From positions 1-56,623 of the forward strand of contig ONSR01000027.1 in assembly GCA_900320565.1 (NCBI GenBank): a stretch of DNA of 56,623 bases, read 5' to 3'. Position numbers and translations under genes: made by a program. Positions within the stretch are counted from its first letter, which is position 1. Each line of letters starts with the position of its first letter. This document shows positions 49,022-56,623 of this stretch, one piece after another. This DNA comes from an uncultured Prevotellaceae bacterium. Lineage in GTDB: Bacteria > Bacteroidota > Bacteroidia > Bacteroidales > Bacteroidaceae. A model generated the notes under the pieces. It was not told the DNA's origin. It ran no database searches and saw only the letters and a program-made list of their open reading frames with translations.

Positions 49022-52000
49022 ACAATCTGACATCGATAGGGTTCTGGATGCCTGCAACATCGTGGATGTTGTCAGGGACTATAGCATTCAACTAAAACAG
49101 AAAGGAAGATACCTCTTTGCGTGCTGCCCTTTCCATCAAGAGAAAACTGGCTCTTTTTGCGTTTCGCCTGAGACTGATACGTACCACTGCTTCGGATGTC
49201 ATGAACATGGAAACAGCATCAGCTTCGTTATAAAACATGATGGCTGCTCATTCCCCGAAGCTGTGAAGAAACTGGCTGAGAAATACAACATCGATATCGA
49301 AGAGTCCGAGCCTTCTGCACAGGATGAAATGGTACGGAAACAGAAGGAGGCAATGTACATAGCCAATGACATCCTGGCGAAATACTATCATGAGCTGCTT
49401 CTTAATAACGTAGAAGCTTCCAAATATGCCTTCGGACGATGGAATGACGAATACTGCAAAAAACATCTCATTGGTTATTGTCCGCCTGACGCACGCCTGA
49501 TTGATAAGCTTGGCATATCAAATGAAATCGTCGAGCAGCTGGGACTGAAGAACAAAGGTGGGTATGACTTCTTCAATGAACGTGTTGTCATTCCTATCCG
49601 CGACAGGAACCAGCACATTATCGGATTCACAGCTCGCCTTCTACAAATCCCCAAAGACAAGTATAAAGACAAGGAGAAGGAACCGCCAAAGTATATGAAC
49701 AGCAAAGAAAGCATCATATATGACAAAAAGAGTTCATTCTTTGGTTCTGATACGGCATGGGGAGCAATCTTTCGGACTGGCATCTGTCACATCGTGGAAG
49801 GTGCTTCTGACTGTATAAGGCTGCATCTCATCGGTGTTCCTAACACTTTGGCACCTTTAGGCACTGCCTGGACGGAGGAACATTGTGCCATCATCAAGAA
49901 GAAGGCTTCACACATCTGCTTCGTGCCTGATGCGGACCCACCCAAGCCTAACGAGAAGTACGGACCTGGCATCAAGGCGGTGATGGAGTCTGGCGAAGCG
50001 GCCATGAAGTATGGCTTTACAGTCTCTGTGAAGCAGATACCCATCGGAAAAAAGAAAAAGGATCCTGACTCGTACTGTAAAGACAAGGCAAAGTTTGATA
50101 AACTTAAAGAAACAGATTTTATTCTTTGGCTGGCCGAACTCCTATTCGAGAAGGGCATGACTGCAGAGCAGGAAAGCAAGATTATTAACAGGCTTGCTTC
50201 GCTCATGACTACCCTATCTGATGAAACAACTGTTGACAGGTATATCTCGAAACTGACAAAATATGTTCCCGGGAAGCGCACTTGGCAGAAGGCTCTGGAT
50301 GCACAGCGTAATGAGCAGGCGGAAGCTGAAGCGAAGGCTAAGGCTGAAAAGGATTCTGACCTTTTCAAAAAGTATGGCTTCAACATCGAGAAAGACAAAC
50401 ACTATTACTCTATCTCTGATAAAGGTGGGGTGTATGTATGGAGTAATTTCATCATGACGCCGCTTTATCATATCAGAGACAGCGTGAATCCTAAGCGTAT
50501 CTATTTGCTGAAAAATGAACGGGGACAGCAGGAACTGCTGGAACTGAAGCAGGAGGATTTGTGCTCTCTGCAAAGGTTCATGGTGAAAGTCGAAGGCTTG
50601 GGTAATTTCATCTGGAAAGCGACGAATCGTGAATTGCAAAAGCTGAAGGAACTGCTTTATGAGGTCACGGATTCGGCTGAGGAGATTGTACAGCTGGGAT
50701 GGCAAAGCGAGGGGTTCTTTGCCTTTGGCAATGGTATATTCCATGATGGGAAATTCCTCAAAACAGATGATGTGGGTATCGTCAGACTGCCTGAAGGCAA
50801 TTACTATCTGCCTGCAAACTCTTCTATCTACAGTAAGGACAAGAAGCTTTTCCAGTTTGAACGGCGTTTCGTACATCTGGGACTTTCTACCATTTCACTC
50901 AAAGAGCTTACGAATCATCTTTTCCGAGTCTTCGGGAACAATGGACGTATGGGCTTCCTGTTCCTATTGGCTACGCTTAACAGGGACATCGTGACAAGGG
51001 TGACACGCTCCTTCCCTATCCTGAATCTCTTCGGACCGAAAGGCTCTGGTAAGTCCGAGCTGGGACATACGCTGATGTCATTCTTCATCATTGATAACGT
51101 GCCGCCCAATATACATAACTCTACCAAGCCTGCTCTTTGCGATACGGTGGCCGCTGTGTCAAATGCGCTGGTTCATCTTGATGAGTACAAGAATGAAATG
51201 GAGCCTAGCAAGATTGAGTTCTTGAAAGGACTCTGGGACGGCACGGGACGTACACGCAAGAACATGGATCTGGATAAGAAGAGCGAGGTGACTTCTGTCG
51301 ATTCTGGCGTCATTCTCTCCGGACAGGAGATGCCGACTGCCGACAATGCGCTCTTCTCGCGTATCATCTTCCTCTCGTTCAAGAATTCTTCGTTCTCTGA
51401 AGAGGAAAGGGCAAACTTCCTTACGCTTAATCAAATCAGAAAGCAGGGCTTGACGCATCTGACACTGGAGATACTCAGTCACAGAAAGAAGGTGGAAGGC
51501 TCTTTCCGTAATCTCTATCATCAGACAATGATGGAGGTCAGCGAGAGCCTGAAGGAAAAGGGCAAAGATATCGAGGATCGTATCATGATGAACTGGGTGT
51601 CGCCGCTGACTGTGTTCAGGTGTCTGGAGAGTGCTATTGACACTTCACTTTCCTATAAGGAGATGTTCAATATCTGTGTCGAAGGCATACGCTTTCAAAA
51701 CTCCCATTGTAAGCAGAACAATGAGCTTTCCAACTTCTGGAAGGTGGTTATGTACCTCGTCGGTGAGAACTTGCTCGTTGACGGGGGTGATTACCGTGTC
51801 GAGTATCTGCACCGCCTCAATACGGACAAATACAAACATGAATGGCAGGAAGCACATCCTGTTCTCTATGTCCAAAAGTCCCGATTGTTCATGCTTTACA
51901 AGAAAAACGGGAAAGCTGTGGGCGATAATATCCTTTCGGAAAGTTCTCTTGAATACTATCTCCTTAACTCCAGGGCTTATCTGGGATATAAGAAAGGGGT

Positions 52001-52217
52001 ACGCTTCAAGGTGTTTCATGGTGGAGTTCAGAAGTTCATGAGTGGCGGTGATGGCGTTCCCGAGAGCAAGGTATTCCAAGCCTATTGCTTTGACTACGGT
52101 ATTCTGGAAGAGGACTATGGCATCAACCTGGAACTGGCATCCGATGATGATGGAGACACTGCTCATAAGGAAGATTATGATGCTGCTCATCCTAAACAAC
52201 AGACATTAGACTTATAG
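49014..52217 (+). CDS. Phage-type primase-helicase (CHC2 zinc finger, Toprim, P-loop ATPase)
   Basis: This 1067-residue protein should initiate replication of the element. It starts with a DnaG-like CHC2 zinc ribbon (Cys38, His41, Cys59, Cys62 in CCPFHQEKTGSF...YHCFGCHEHG). A Toprim-like core follows at about 245-310 (IVEGASD near 260, then FVPDADPP). After a charged linker, a C-terminal P-loop ATPase has Walker A FGPKGSGKSELG near 674 and an acidic LVHLDEYKNE stretch as the likely Walker B. The joining of primase and helicase is typical of phage and plasmid replication proteins. Its start overlaps the preceding gene and a terminator follows at 52257-52300. Confidence 0.85.
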   Translation: MIKQSDIDRVLDACNIVDVVRDYSIQLKQKGRYLFACCPFHQEKTGSFCVSPETDTYHCFGCHEHGNSISFVIKHDGCSFPEAVKKLAEKYNIDIEESEPSAQDEMVRKQKEAMYIANDILAKYYHELLLNNVEASKYAFGRWNDEYCKKHLIGYCPPDARLIDKLGISNEIVEQLGLKNKGGYDFFNERVVIPIRDRNQHIIGFTARLLQIPKDKYKDKEKEPPKYMNSKESIIYDKKSSFFGSDTAWGAIFRTGICHIVEGASDCIRLHLIGVPNTLAPLGTAWTEEHCAIIKKKASHICFVPDADPPKPNEKYGPGIKAVMESGEAAMKYGFTVSVKQIPIGKKKKDPDSYCKDKAKFDKLKETDFILWLAELLFEKGMTAEQESKIINRLASLMTTLSDETTVDRYISKLTKYVPGKRTWQKALDAQRNEQAEAEAKAKAEKDSDLFKKYGFNIEKDKHYYSISDKGGVYVWSNFIMTPLYHIRDSVNPKRIYLLKNERGQQELLELKQEDLCSLQRFMVKVEGLGNFIWKATNRELQKLKELLYEVTDSAEEIVQLGWQSEGFFAFGNGIFHDGKFLKTDDVGIVRLPEGNYYLPANSSIYSKDKKLFQFERRFVHLGLSTISLKELTNHLFRVFGNNGRMGFLFLLATLNRDIVTRVTRSFPILNLFGPKGSGKSELGHTLMSFFIIDNVPPNIHNSTKPALCDTVAAVSNALVHLDEYKNEMEPSKIEFLKGLWDGTGRTRKNMDLDKKSEVTSVDSGVILSGQEMPTADNALFSRIIFLSFKNSSFSEEERANFLTLNQIRKQGLTHLTLEILSHRKKVEGSFRNLYHQTMMEVSESLKEKGKDIEDRIMMNWVSPLTVFRCLESAIDTSLSYKEMFNICVEGIRFQNSHCKQNNELSNFWKVVMYLVGENLLVDGGDYRVEYLHRLNTDKYKHEWQEAHPVLYVQKSRLFMLYKKNGKAVGDNILSESSLEYYLLNSRAYLGYKKGVRFKVFHGGVQKFMSGGDGVPESKVFQAYCFDYGILEEDYGINLELASDDDGDTAHKEDYDAAHPKQQTLDL

Positions 52218-52256
52218 ACATTCTTCTCTTTCTTTCGGTGCAGAACCTTCTGCAAA

Positions 52257-52300
52257 CCCCGATTATTTGCTGCGAGGCACGTAATCGGGGTTATTTTTTG
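52257..52300 (+). terminator. Rho-independent terminator after the primase-helicase
   Basis: CCCCGATTA pairs with TAATCGGGG around TTTGCTGCGAGGCACG and TTATTTTTTG follows. It lies 40 bases past the stop. Confidence 0.85.
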
Positions 52301-52337
52301 TCCGAAAAAAGCGATTTGATTTTGATAGCTCATTTTT

Positions 52338-52552
52338 TACTTACAACATTTACAACTTATACAACATCTTATTTTATAATAAGTTAAAAGGCTTCCTCTC
52401 GGAAACATCTGACAACATCTGACAACATGGCCGATTTTTCGCTTTTCTCGGCAACATAATCGGGCATTTTACAACACTGGCAACACATGCAACATTTATA
52501 TCTTATTTTATATCAATAAATTAGCACATCGTCGAACGTGTTGTAAATGTTG
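52338..52552. repeat. ACAACAT repeat region beside the primase (candidate origin)
   Basis: The stretch contains many ACAACAT/ACAACTT/GCAACA heptamers, including a tandem CATCTGACAA pair at about 52408-52427, AT-rich blocks (ATCTTATTTTATA twice) and an inverted TGTTGTAAATGTTGG at the right end. No gene lies between 52218 and 52669. Iteron-like repeats next to a replication protein suggest an origin or a regulator-binding site; this is inference. Confidence 0.5.
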
Positions 52553-52635
52553 GAAGCGAAAACAGGTGTACACGAGTTAAAAATCTTTTTTTCAGAAAAA
52601 GTTTAATATATAGTTGAGATACTATCGATTATCAG

Positions 52636-52643
52636 TACCTTTG
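52636..52643 (+). promoter_or_regulatory. -7 box upstream of 52670 gene
   Basis: TACCTTTG lies 26 bases before the ATG at 52670, which excludes a TTG start at 52652. GATACTAT occurs on both sides (52617-52624 and 52663-52670) and could be an operator. Confidence 0.55.
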
Positions 52644-52669
52644 CAAATCATTTGAAAATTGCTGATACT

Positions 52670-53170
52670 ATGGATAACACTATTTTTATTACACTGGAGC
52701 CGTATCTGGCCCAATGGTTGAAACATGAGATGGGCGGTACTAGCCCTATTCCCGTCAAGAGAGCTTCGGCTGAAGCTGCTATCCTGCAGATGTTCCTCCA
52801 AAAACAACCGCGTGACCCTCAGTATAGGCCGCAAATTAAAGCACTGCCTGGGCAGGTGGAAATACTGCTGCCTAGATTCCGACTGAGAGATACGCGTACT
52901 TATAACTACTTGCCGCCTCGCGGGGAGATGGCGCTGCACCAGTGCATACGCAATCGCTTCAAGGTGGCACTGTGGACGGATCTGCATACTGTCGGAAATG
53001 TGGTCAAGAGGACGGACATCGTCATCTCTGACTGGATGGAGAAACATGGCATCGAGGTGGATGATAAAAACTGGAATACCATCGCCAAGATTCTCCAGCG
53101 TTGTAGGGCTACATATTGCAAGAATAATCGTCTGACTGACCATAAATCTTCAAAAGACATAGAAATATAG
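52670..53170 (+). CDS. Unknown protein of the phage-like element
   Basis: A 166-residue protein starting MDNTIFITLEPYLAQWLKHE. It contains a basic, helical C-terminal half (LHQCIRNRFKVALWTDLHTV, then KNWNTIAKILQRCRATYCKN). There is no signal peptide. I do not recognise the family; similar small proteins sit early in Bacteroidales prophages. It has its own promoter and starts a two-gene unit with the gene at 53208. Confidence 0.65.
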   Translation: MDNTIFITLEPYLAQWLKHEMGGTSPIPVKRASAEAAILQMFLQKQPRDPQYRPQIKALPGQVEILLPRFRLRDTRTYNYLPPRGEMALHQCIRNRFKVALWTDLHTVGNVVKRTDIVISDWMEKHGIEVDDKNWNTIAKILQRCRATYCKNNRLTDHKSSKDIEI

Positions 53171-53207
53171 CTTTTTTTTCACTACATCATTCCCTTTTTG
53201 TCCACTT

Positions 53208-53615
53208 ATGAAGCAGTCCCTACCTAACATAACAGCCATCTATTTTGTGCCTTGTGCTTCGCTCATACCCAACATCACTGAGAAGCATCGGGCCGGACTG
53301 CCTGTTGCCATATTCCCACTCCCCTCTGCCATTGAGCAATATGGGAATGCGTCATGTGAAGCTGAGCAGGAATATGTGGATGGCGGCTATTCGGAGAAAA
53401 CGGTGCTGCAGTTCACCACTACATACGATTTGAGCCACTACCCTGCTCTGGCATTCGTGGTCACGGATGCTGGTGGGCAGTCCTATATCATCGGGACAAA
53501 GGAAGCGCCTTACCCTATCATGGAAATCACTCACACGATTGACAAGGAGGTGCATGTGAATACCGTAAAGGTGACATTCACACGCAGGAAGTCTCTCGTT
53601 CCCTGCCTAATTTAG
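53208..53615 (+). CDS. Unknown protein of the phage-like element
   Basis: A 135-residue protein (MKQSLPNITAIYFVPCASLI to RKSLVPCLI) predicted to be mostly beta strand, with alternating hydrophobic stretches such as FVVTDAGGQSYIIGTKEAPY. It could be a small structural or adaptor protein of a phage, but no family is recognised. It follows the previous gene by 37 bases. Confidence 0.6.
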   Translation: MKQSLPNITAIYFVPCASLIPNITEKHRAGLPVAIFPLPSAIEQYGNASCEAEQEYVDGGYSEKTVLQFTTTYDLSHYPALAFVVTDAGGQSYIIGTKEAPYPIMEITHTIDKEVHVNTVKVTFTRRKSLVPCLI

Positions 53616-53625
53616 GACTCTTTAC

Positions 53626-53675
53626 TCTCGGTTTTGTCAAATTTTGGCTAATTATTCGTCTCGGTTTTGTCAAAT
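53626..53675. repeat. Direct repeats upstream of the AbiE operon
   Basis: The 17-bp string TCTCGGTTTTGTCAAAT occurs at 53626-53642 and 53659-53675, 33 bases apart. It lies upstream of the -7 box TAATTTTG (53765-53772) for the AbiEi gene. AbiEi antitoxins repress their own promoters by binding repeats (known for the family), so this is a candidate operator, although it sits about 90 bases upstream of the -7 box. Confidence 0.6.
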
Positions 53676-53805
53676 AGTTGTGCGATTTGATACATTTACA
53701 TGAAAAGATAACACTATTATAGAACTTTCTTTTATTTTGTTTTGGCAGTTCCAAGTTTTTTACTTAATTTTGCAAAAGTTTGGTAAATAATTTTATGCCT
53801 TTGAC

Positions 53806-54411
53806 ATGCCACAAACATCAATAAACAAGTCCGTTGACGAAATTATTAGGCGTACAAGAAAAAAATCGTTGTTGTTTACTTCGGATTTCCCTCAATTTGA
53901 CGCTCGATATGTGAGTGATTTACTATCGGATTATGTCAAGAGGGGGAAGCTTATACGCATAGCTAATGGGGTATATCTGAAAACGGACTTTACTCGCTTT
54001 GGACCTGTGTATCCTTCACCTGCTGATATTGCTGCCGCCGTTGCAAAAAGAGACCATGCACAGATCCTGATGTCCGGTAAAGCTGCAGAGAACTACTTCG
54101 GACTTTCTACTCAAGTTCCGATGAAAATGGTGTTCCTGACTACTGGCTCGGCAAGAAAACTGAACATCGGGAATACTTCATTTGAGTTCAATAGGGCCGT
54201 TCCCCGCTACTTTGCTTTCAAGGACAAGACGATGGCGACTCTTTGCCTTGCCTTGAAAAGCATCGGTAAGGACCACTTGACAGAGGAGCAGGAAAAAATC
54301 CTGAGGAAATTCCTGACTGATTACACTGCTACCCATTCCATCAATGAGGACATCAACTTGATGCCGATGTGGATGAAAACACTAATCAAAAAATTGTTGA
54401 AAGACAAATAG
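53806..54411 (+). CDS. AbiEi-type antitoxin (DUF6088 family)
   Basis: This 201-residue protein has an N-terminal winged helix-turn-helix (SINKSVDEIIRRTRKKSLLFTSDF, then VSDLLSDYVKRGKLIRIANGVYLK) and a C-terminal domain typical of AbiEi antitoxins (ILMSGKAAENYFGLSTQVPMKMVFLT, TMATLCLAL). In type IV toxin-antitoxin systems AbiEi represses the operon and neutralises the AbiEii nucleotidyltransferase. The toxin gene starts two bases after its stop. The pair forms an abortive-infection system carried inside the phage-like element. Confidence 0.88.
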   Translation: MPQTSINKSVDEIIRRTRKKSLLFTSDFPQFDARYVSDLLSDYVKRGKLIRIANGVYLKTDFTRFGPVYPSPADIAAAVAKRDHAQILMSGKAAENYFGLSTQVPMKMVFLTTGSARKLNIGNTSFEFNRAVPRYFAFKDKTMATLCLALKSIGKDHLTEEQEKILRKFLTDYTATHSINEDINLMPMWMKTLIKKLLKDK

Positions 54412-54413
54412 AT

Positions 54414-55421
54414 ATGATACTTTGGAAAGATTTAAGCCACGATGAAAAGATTGCGGCATTGCAGAATGTGGCTGGCATCAAACATATACCTCCACAAGCA
54501 GTAGAGAAAGACTTGTGGGTCACTACTATCCTGCAGGTTGTGTTTACACTCCCCTGTGCAGACAAACTGGTTTTCAAGGGCGGCACTTCACTTAGCAAGG
54601 TGTATGGCAAAATACAGCGGTTCTCAGAGGATATCGACCTTGCCATTGACCGCTCTCAGTTCAGAATGGAAGGAGATTTGACAAAGAAGCAGCTGAAGAA
54701 ACTGCGCAAGGCTTCATCTACTTTCGTGCGCGATACATTCTGTAATGACCTGGCGAATGCTCTTTGCAATTACGGACTGAATAATCTGCATATTGAAGCT
54801 GAACCGGACGGAGAAGGCGATAACACCTACCCCGAACCTCGGAAAATCCACATCGAATACCAAAGCCTGTTTACTGACACATTGGATTATGTCCGGCCTA
54901 GGGTGATGCTGGAAATCGGTGCCCGCTCTCTGATTGAACCGACTGTCTCAACTGAGGTTAAAAGCATTGTGTCGGAATGCTTGCCGGATGTGGATACCGC
55001 AGTGACTAATCCGCACATCACAACTGCTGTCATAGAAAAGACTTTCCTTGAAAAAGCATTCCTCTTACATGAGTTGTTTTCTACAAATGCTGGCTATCTG
55101 GCCAACAGGAAGTCAAGACATTTGTATGACTTGGAAAGAATGATGGATGAGCCTTTTGCCGTGTCTGCTATTTCAAACGATGAACTGTGGAATGCCATTA
55201 GCCACCATCGTCAGGTGTTCACTAGCATGAAGGATGTCGATTATGCGCCAGATATCCGGGGACGTATCACATTAGTACCTCCTGTTCCATTTGTCGAGGA
55301 ATGGAAGCAAGACTATGATGCCATGAGAAAGGCAATGGTGTTCGGGGATTCACTTCCGTTCGACAAGCTTATAGAAAGAATCAAGATTCTACAAGAGCGT
55401 TTTCGCAAATTGTCAGAATAG
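54414..55421 (+). CDS. AbiEii-type nucleotidyltransferase toxin
   Basis: This 335-residue protein of the AbiEii/AbiGii family has the nucleotide-binding GGTSLSK (residues 56-62) and the metal-binding FSEDIDLAID (Asp73, Asp75). A later MLEIGARSLIEP and EKTFLEKAFLLHELF match the family. AbiEii-type enzymes add nucleotides to tRNA 3' ends or other targets and halt growth on phage infection. An earlier in-frame ATG at 54369 lies inside the antitoxin gene; the start at 54414 fits operon spacing better. A terminator follows at 55447-55486. Confidence 0.88.
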   Translation: MILWKDLSHDEKIAALQNVAGIKHIPPQAVEKDLWVTTILQVVFTLPCADKLVFKGGTSLSKVYGKIQRFSEDIDLAIDRSQFRMEGDLTKKQLKKLRKASSTFVRDTFCNDLANALCNYGLNNLHIEAEPDGEGDNTYPEPRKIHIEYQSLFTDTLDYVRPRVMLEIGARSLIEPTVSTEVKSIVSECLPDVDTAVTNPHITTAVIEKTFLEKAFLLHELFSTNAGYLANRKSRHLYDLERMMDEPFAVSAISNDELWNAISHHRQVFTSMKDVDYAPDIRGRITLVPPVPFVEEWKQDYDAMRKAMVFGDSLPFDKLIERIKILQERFRKLSE

Positions 55422-55446
55422 CGTCTTTTACTATTCTATTATACAA

Positions 55447-55486
55447 GAGTATCTTTGCACCGACAAATGCTTAGATACTCTTTTTT
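55447..55486 (+). terminator. AbiE terminator overlapping the promoter of the next gene
   Basis: GAGTATCT (55447-55454) pairs with AGATACTC (55473-55480) and TTTTTT ends directly at the next ATG. The -7 box TATCTTTG (55450-55457) lies within the left stem. Readthrough RNA from AbiE would form the terminator, whereas RNA started from the internal promoter lacks the left stem. Confidence 0.65.
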
Positions 55487-56490
55487 ATGGCTCATTCTAA
55501 ATATCATCTTCACCTGAAAGGGTATGTCGGAGGCTATGACTTCGACAGGGACTACGTCGATTACGTGCTCTCCAAGAATCCGGATACGGAGGTGCATGTG
55601 CTCATTGACTCTCTCGGAGGGTCACTGGCCACTGCACTCTCCATTGTGGCTGCTTTCCGTGAACACGGGAATGTGCATGTTCACTTCGTGGGCATGAATG
55701 CTTCGGCTGCTACCATCGTTTCGCTCGGTGCTAAGCATGTATCTATTGATGCTTCCGCTATGTACCTTGTTCATAAGTGCTCAGTGGAGTTCTTCCGCTG
55801 GGCTTCGGCGAACAGCGACAAGCTAGGGGACATCATCAAGGAGGCTAAGCAGATGAAGTCCGATCTGGAGAAGATGGATGCGAATGTCGCGCAGATGTAC
55901 GCCTCTAAGTGTCAGAAGTCCCCTGAGGACCTTCTCGCACTGATGAAGAAAGGTGGATGGCTGACTGCTAAGGAAGCACTTGAATGGGGCTTTGTCGATG
56001 AGATTACCGATTACGAAGAAGATGCAGCTCCTGTCATTACGGACTCTGTTGCCGCTGACATGGCTTCTTCGGGTATTCCAGTCCCTTCCTGCTATTCTGG
56101 GCAGCAGCCTTCCAACATCTTCGCGCGTTTTATCGAAGCTCTTACTAACCTTTTCTCTAACTCTAATACATTATCTAAAATGGAACAAGCTAACACTACT
56201 CAACAGCAGGAGCAGGTGCAGACTCAGCAGCCGGCTCCTCAGGCTTCAGTACAGCAGCCTGCAGCAGGTACACAAGTACAGACGCAGCAGGAGCAGCCTG
56301 CAGCAGATGCTCAGGCACAGGCTTTGGAGCAACAGCGGAACTGGAGGTGTTCAAAAAAGCGCCTGGTGCTTCTACCTCTCAGGTGGTAGAGACAGAAAAG
56401 AAGGATAATCCTCAAGACAAGTACTCTGCTGTCGAGGACTTCTTCGCTACGCGTCAGCGTGCCACTGAGCTTTACAATCTCGTGCCGTAA
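55487..56490 (+). CDS. ClpP-like phage head maturation protease with Gln-rich tail (frameshift near 56334)
   Basis: The N-terminal 200 residues form a ClpP/crotonase-fold serine protease: HVLIDSLGGSLATALSI, Ser73 in GMNASAATIV and His96 in YLVHKCS. Phages use such enzymes to process the capsid and scaffold. A linker and a Gln/Ala-rich segment (about 245-285) follow, perhaps the scaffold part. The first frame ends at 56389 after a poor tail (RNWRCSKKRLVLLPLRW). One missing base near 56334 (CAACAGCGG for CAACAAGCGG) would restore AELEVFKKAPGASTSQVVET...ATELYNLVP to 56490. The probable capsid gene starts 43 bases later. Confidence 0.75.
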
Positions 56491-56533
56491 TCACTAACTT
56501 TCAATTTTCAATCATCAATTTTCAATTTCTATT

Positions 56534-56623
56534 ATGGCTGGAAAACTTAACTTTACTCTGCAGGAATATCAGGAAGCGGCTACCAAGTGGCGCTCCGACC
56601 TGCTCATGCTCCCTATCATAGGC
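56534..56623 (+). CDS. Start of a probable phage major capsid protein (cut by window end)
   Basis: The first 30 codons read MAGKLNFTLQEYQEAATKWR, then SDLLMLPIIG. The position right after a head maturation protease and scaffold-like segment is the usual place of a major capsid gene, and the N-terminus recalls capsid-like proteins of Bacteroidales prophages. Only 30 residues are visible, so the assignment rests mostly on context. Confidence 0.5.
   Translation, partial: MAGKLNFTLQEYQEAATKWRSDLLMLPIIG

Noticed and set aside
56320-56345. Programmed -1 frameshift in the head protease tail
   Set aside because: No slippery heptamer or downstream stimulatory structure is visible at CAACAGCGG, so an indel is more likely.

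Overview
The window is a chromosomal segment of a Bacteroidales bacterium, most likely a Prevotella-type gut or rumen organism. The evidence is the recurring Bacteroidota -7 promoter box (TAnnTTTG) upstream of genes, the near absence of Shine-Dalgarno sequences, many secreted proteins ending in the short Prevotella-style sorting tail (xYNLxGQR...KGIxIxxGKKxLxR), DUF3256, and an SDR-type fructuronate reductase in the hexuronate pathway. Identities come from reading motifs and family resemblance; no database search was run.

Layout. 1-3.8 kb: the 5' part of a secreted GH2 beta-galactosidase (minus strand). 3.8-5.0 kb: a non-coding region with a large inverted repeat, divergent promoters and tRNA-Ala(GGC). 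5.1-10.5 kb: two tandem M6-like metalloproteases and a BNR/sialidase-fold glycosidase. 10.5-15.4 kb (minus): a LolD-like ABC ATPase and a 1423-codon frame joining a CPA2-type cation/proton antiporter to a subtilisin-like protease. 15.8-21.6 kb: asd, a giant secreted adhesin-like protein whose signal peptide is frameshifted, and a 49-aa peptide. 21.9-28.4 kb: a purple-acid-phosphatase-like enzyme and a complete hexuronate operon (ExuT-like transporter, SDR oxidoreductase, uxuA, uxaC). 28.6-35.3 kb: TlpA-like lipoprotein, two endonuclease I paralogues, truA, an EamA permease. 35.3-40.0 kb (minus): DUF3256, NUC1 nuclease, rpmE type B, NudC-like Nudix, phosphoglucomutase. 40.0-40.8 kb: an AT-rich palindrome, a small DUF4248-like gene and a tandem repeat. 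40.8-46.9 kb (minus): rhamnose operon (rhaB, rhaA, MFS transporter, rhaD and an unknown gene) interrupted by a DUF559 nuclease gene flanked by inverted palindromic repeats. 47.0 kb to the end: an integrated phage-like element that begins at a tRNA 3' fragment and carries an excisionase-like HTH, ORF6N protein, CHC2/Toprim/helicase primase, an AbiEi/AbiEii pair, a ClpP-like head protease and the start of a probable capsid gene.

The chromosomal genes describe a saccharolytic organism that exports glycosidases, proteases and nucleases and feeds hexuronates and rhamnose into central metabolism. The most unusual features are repeat-related. A 66-bp palindromic element is translated in frame inside truA. 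A related palindrome encodes part of the N-terminus of the rhamnose MFS transporter and, with an inverted copy, brackets a DUF559 nuclease gene. A 22-bp repeat family recurs in several intergenic regions near TACCTTTGCAGTG promoters, and inverted ACATTAC/TAATG arrays occur at two loci that look like remnants of one cassette type. The antiporter-subtilase fusion is the other standout.
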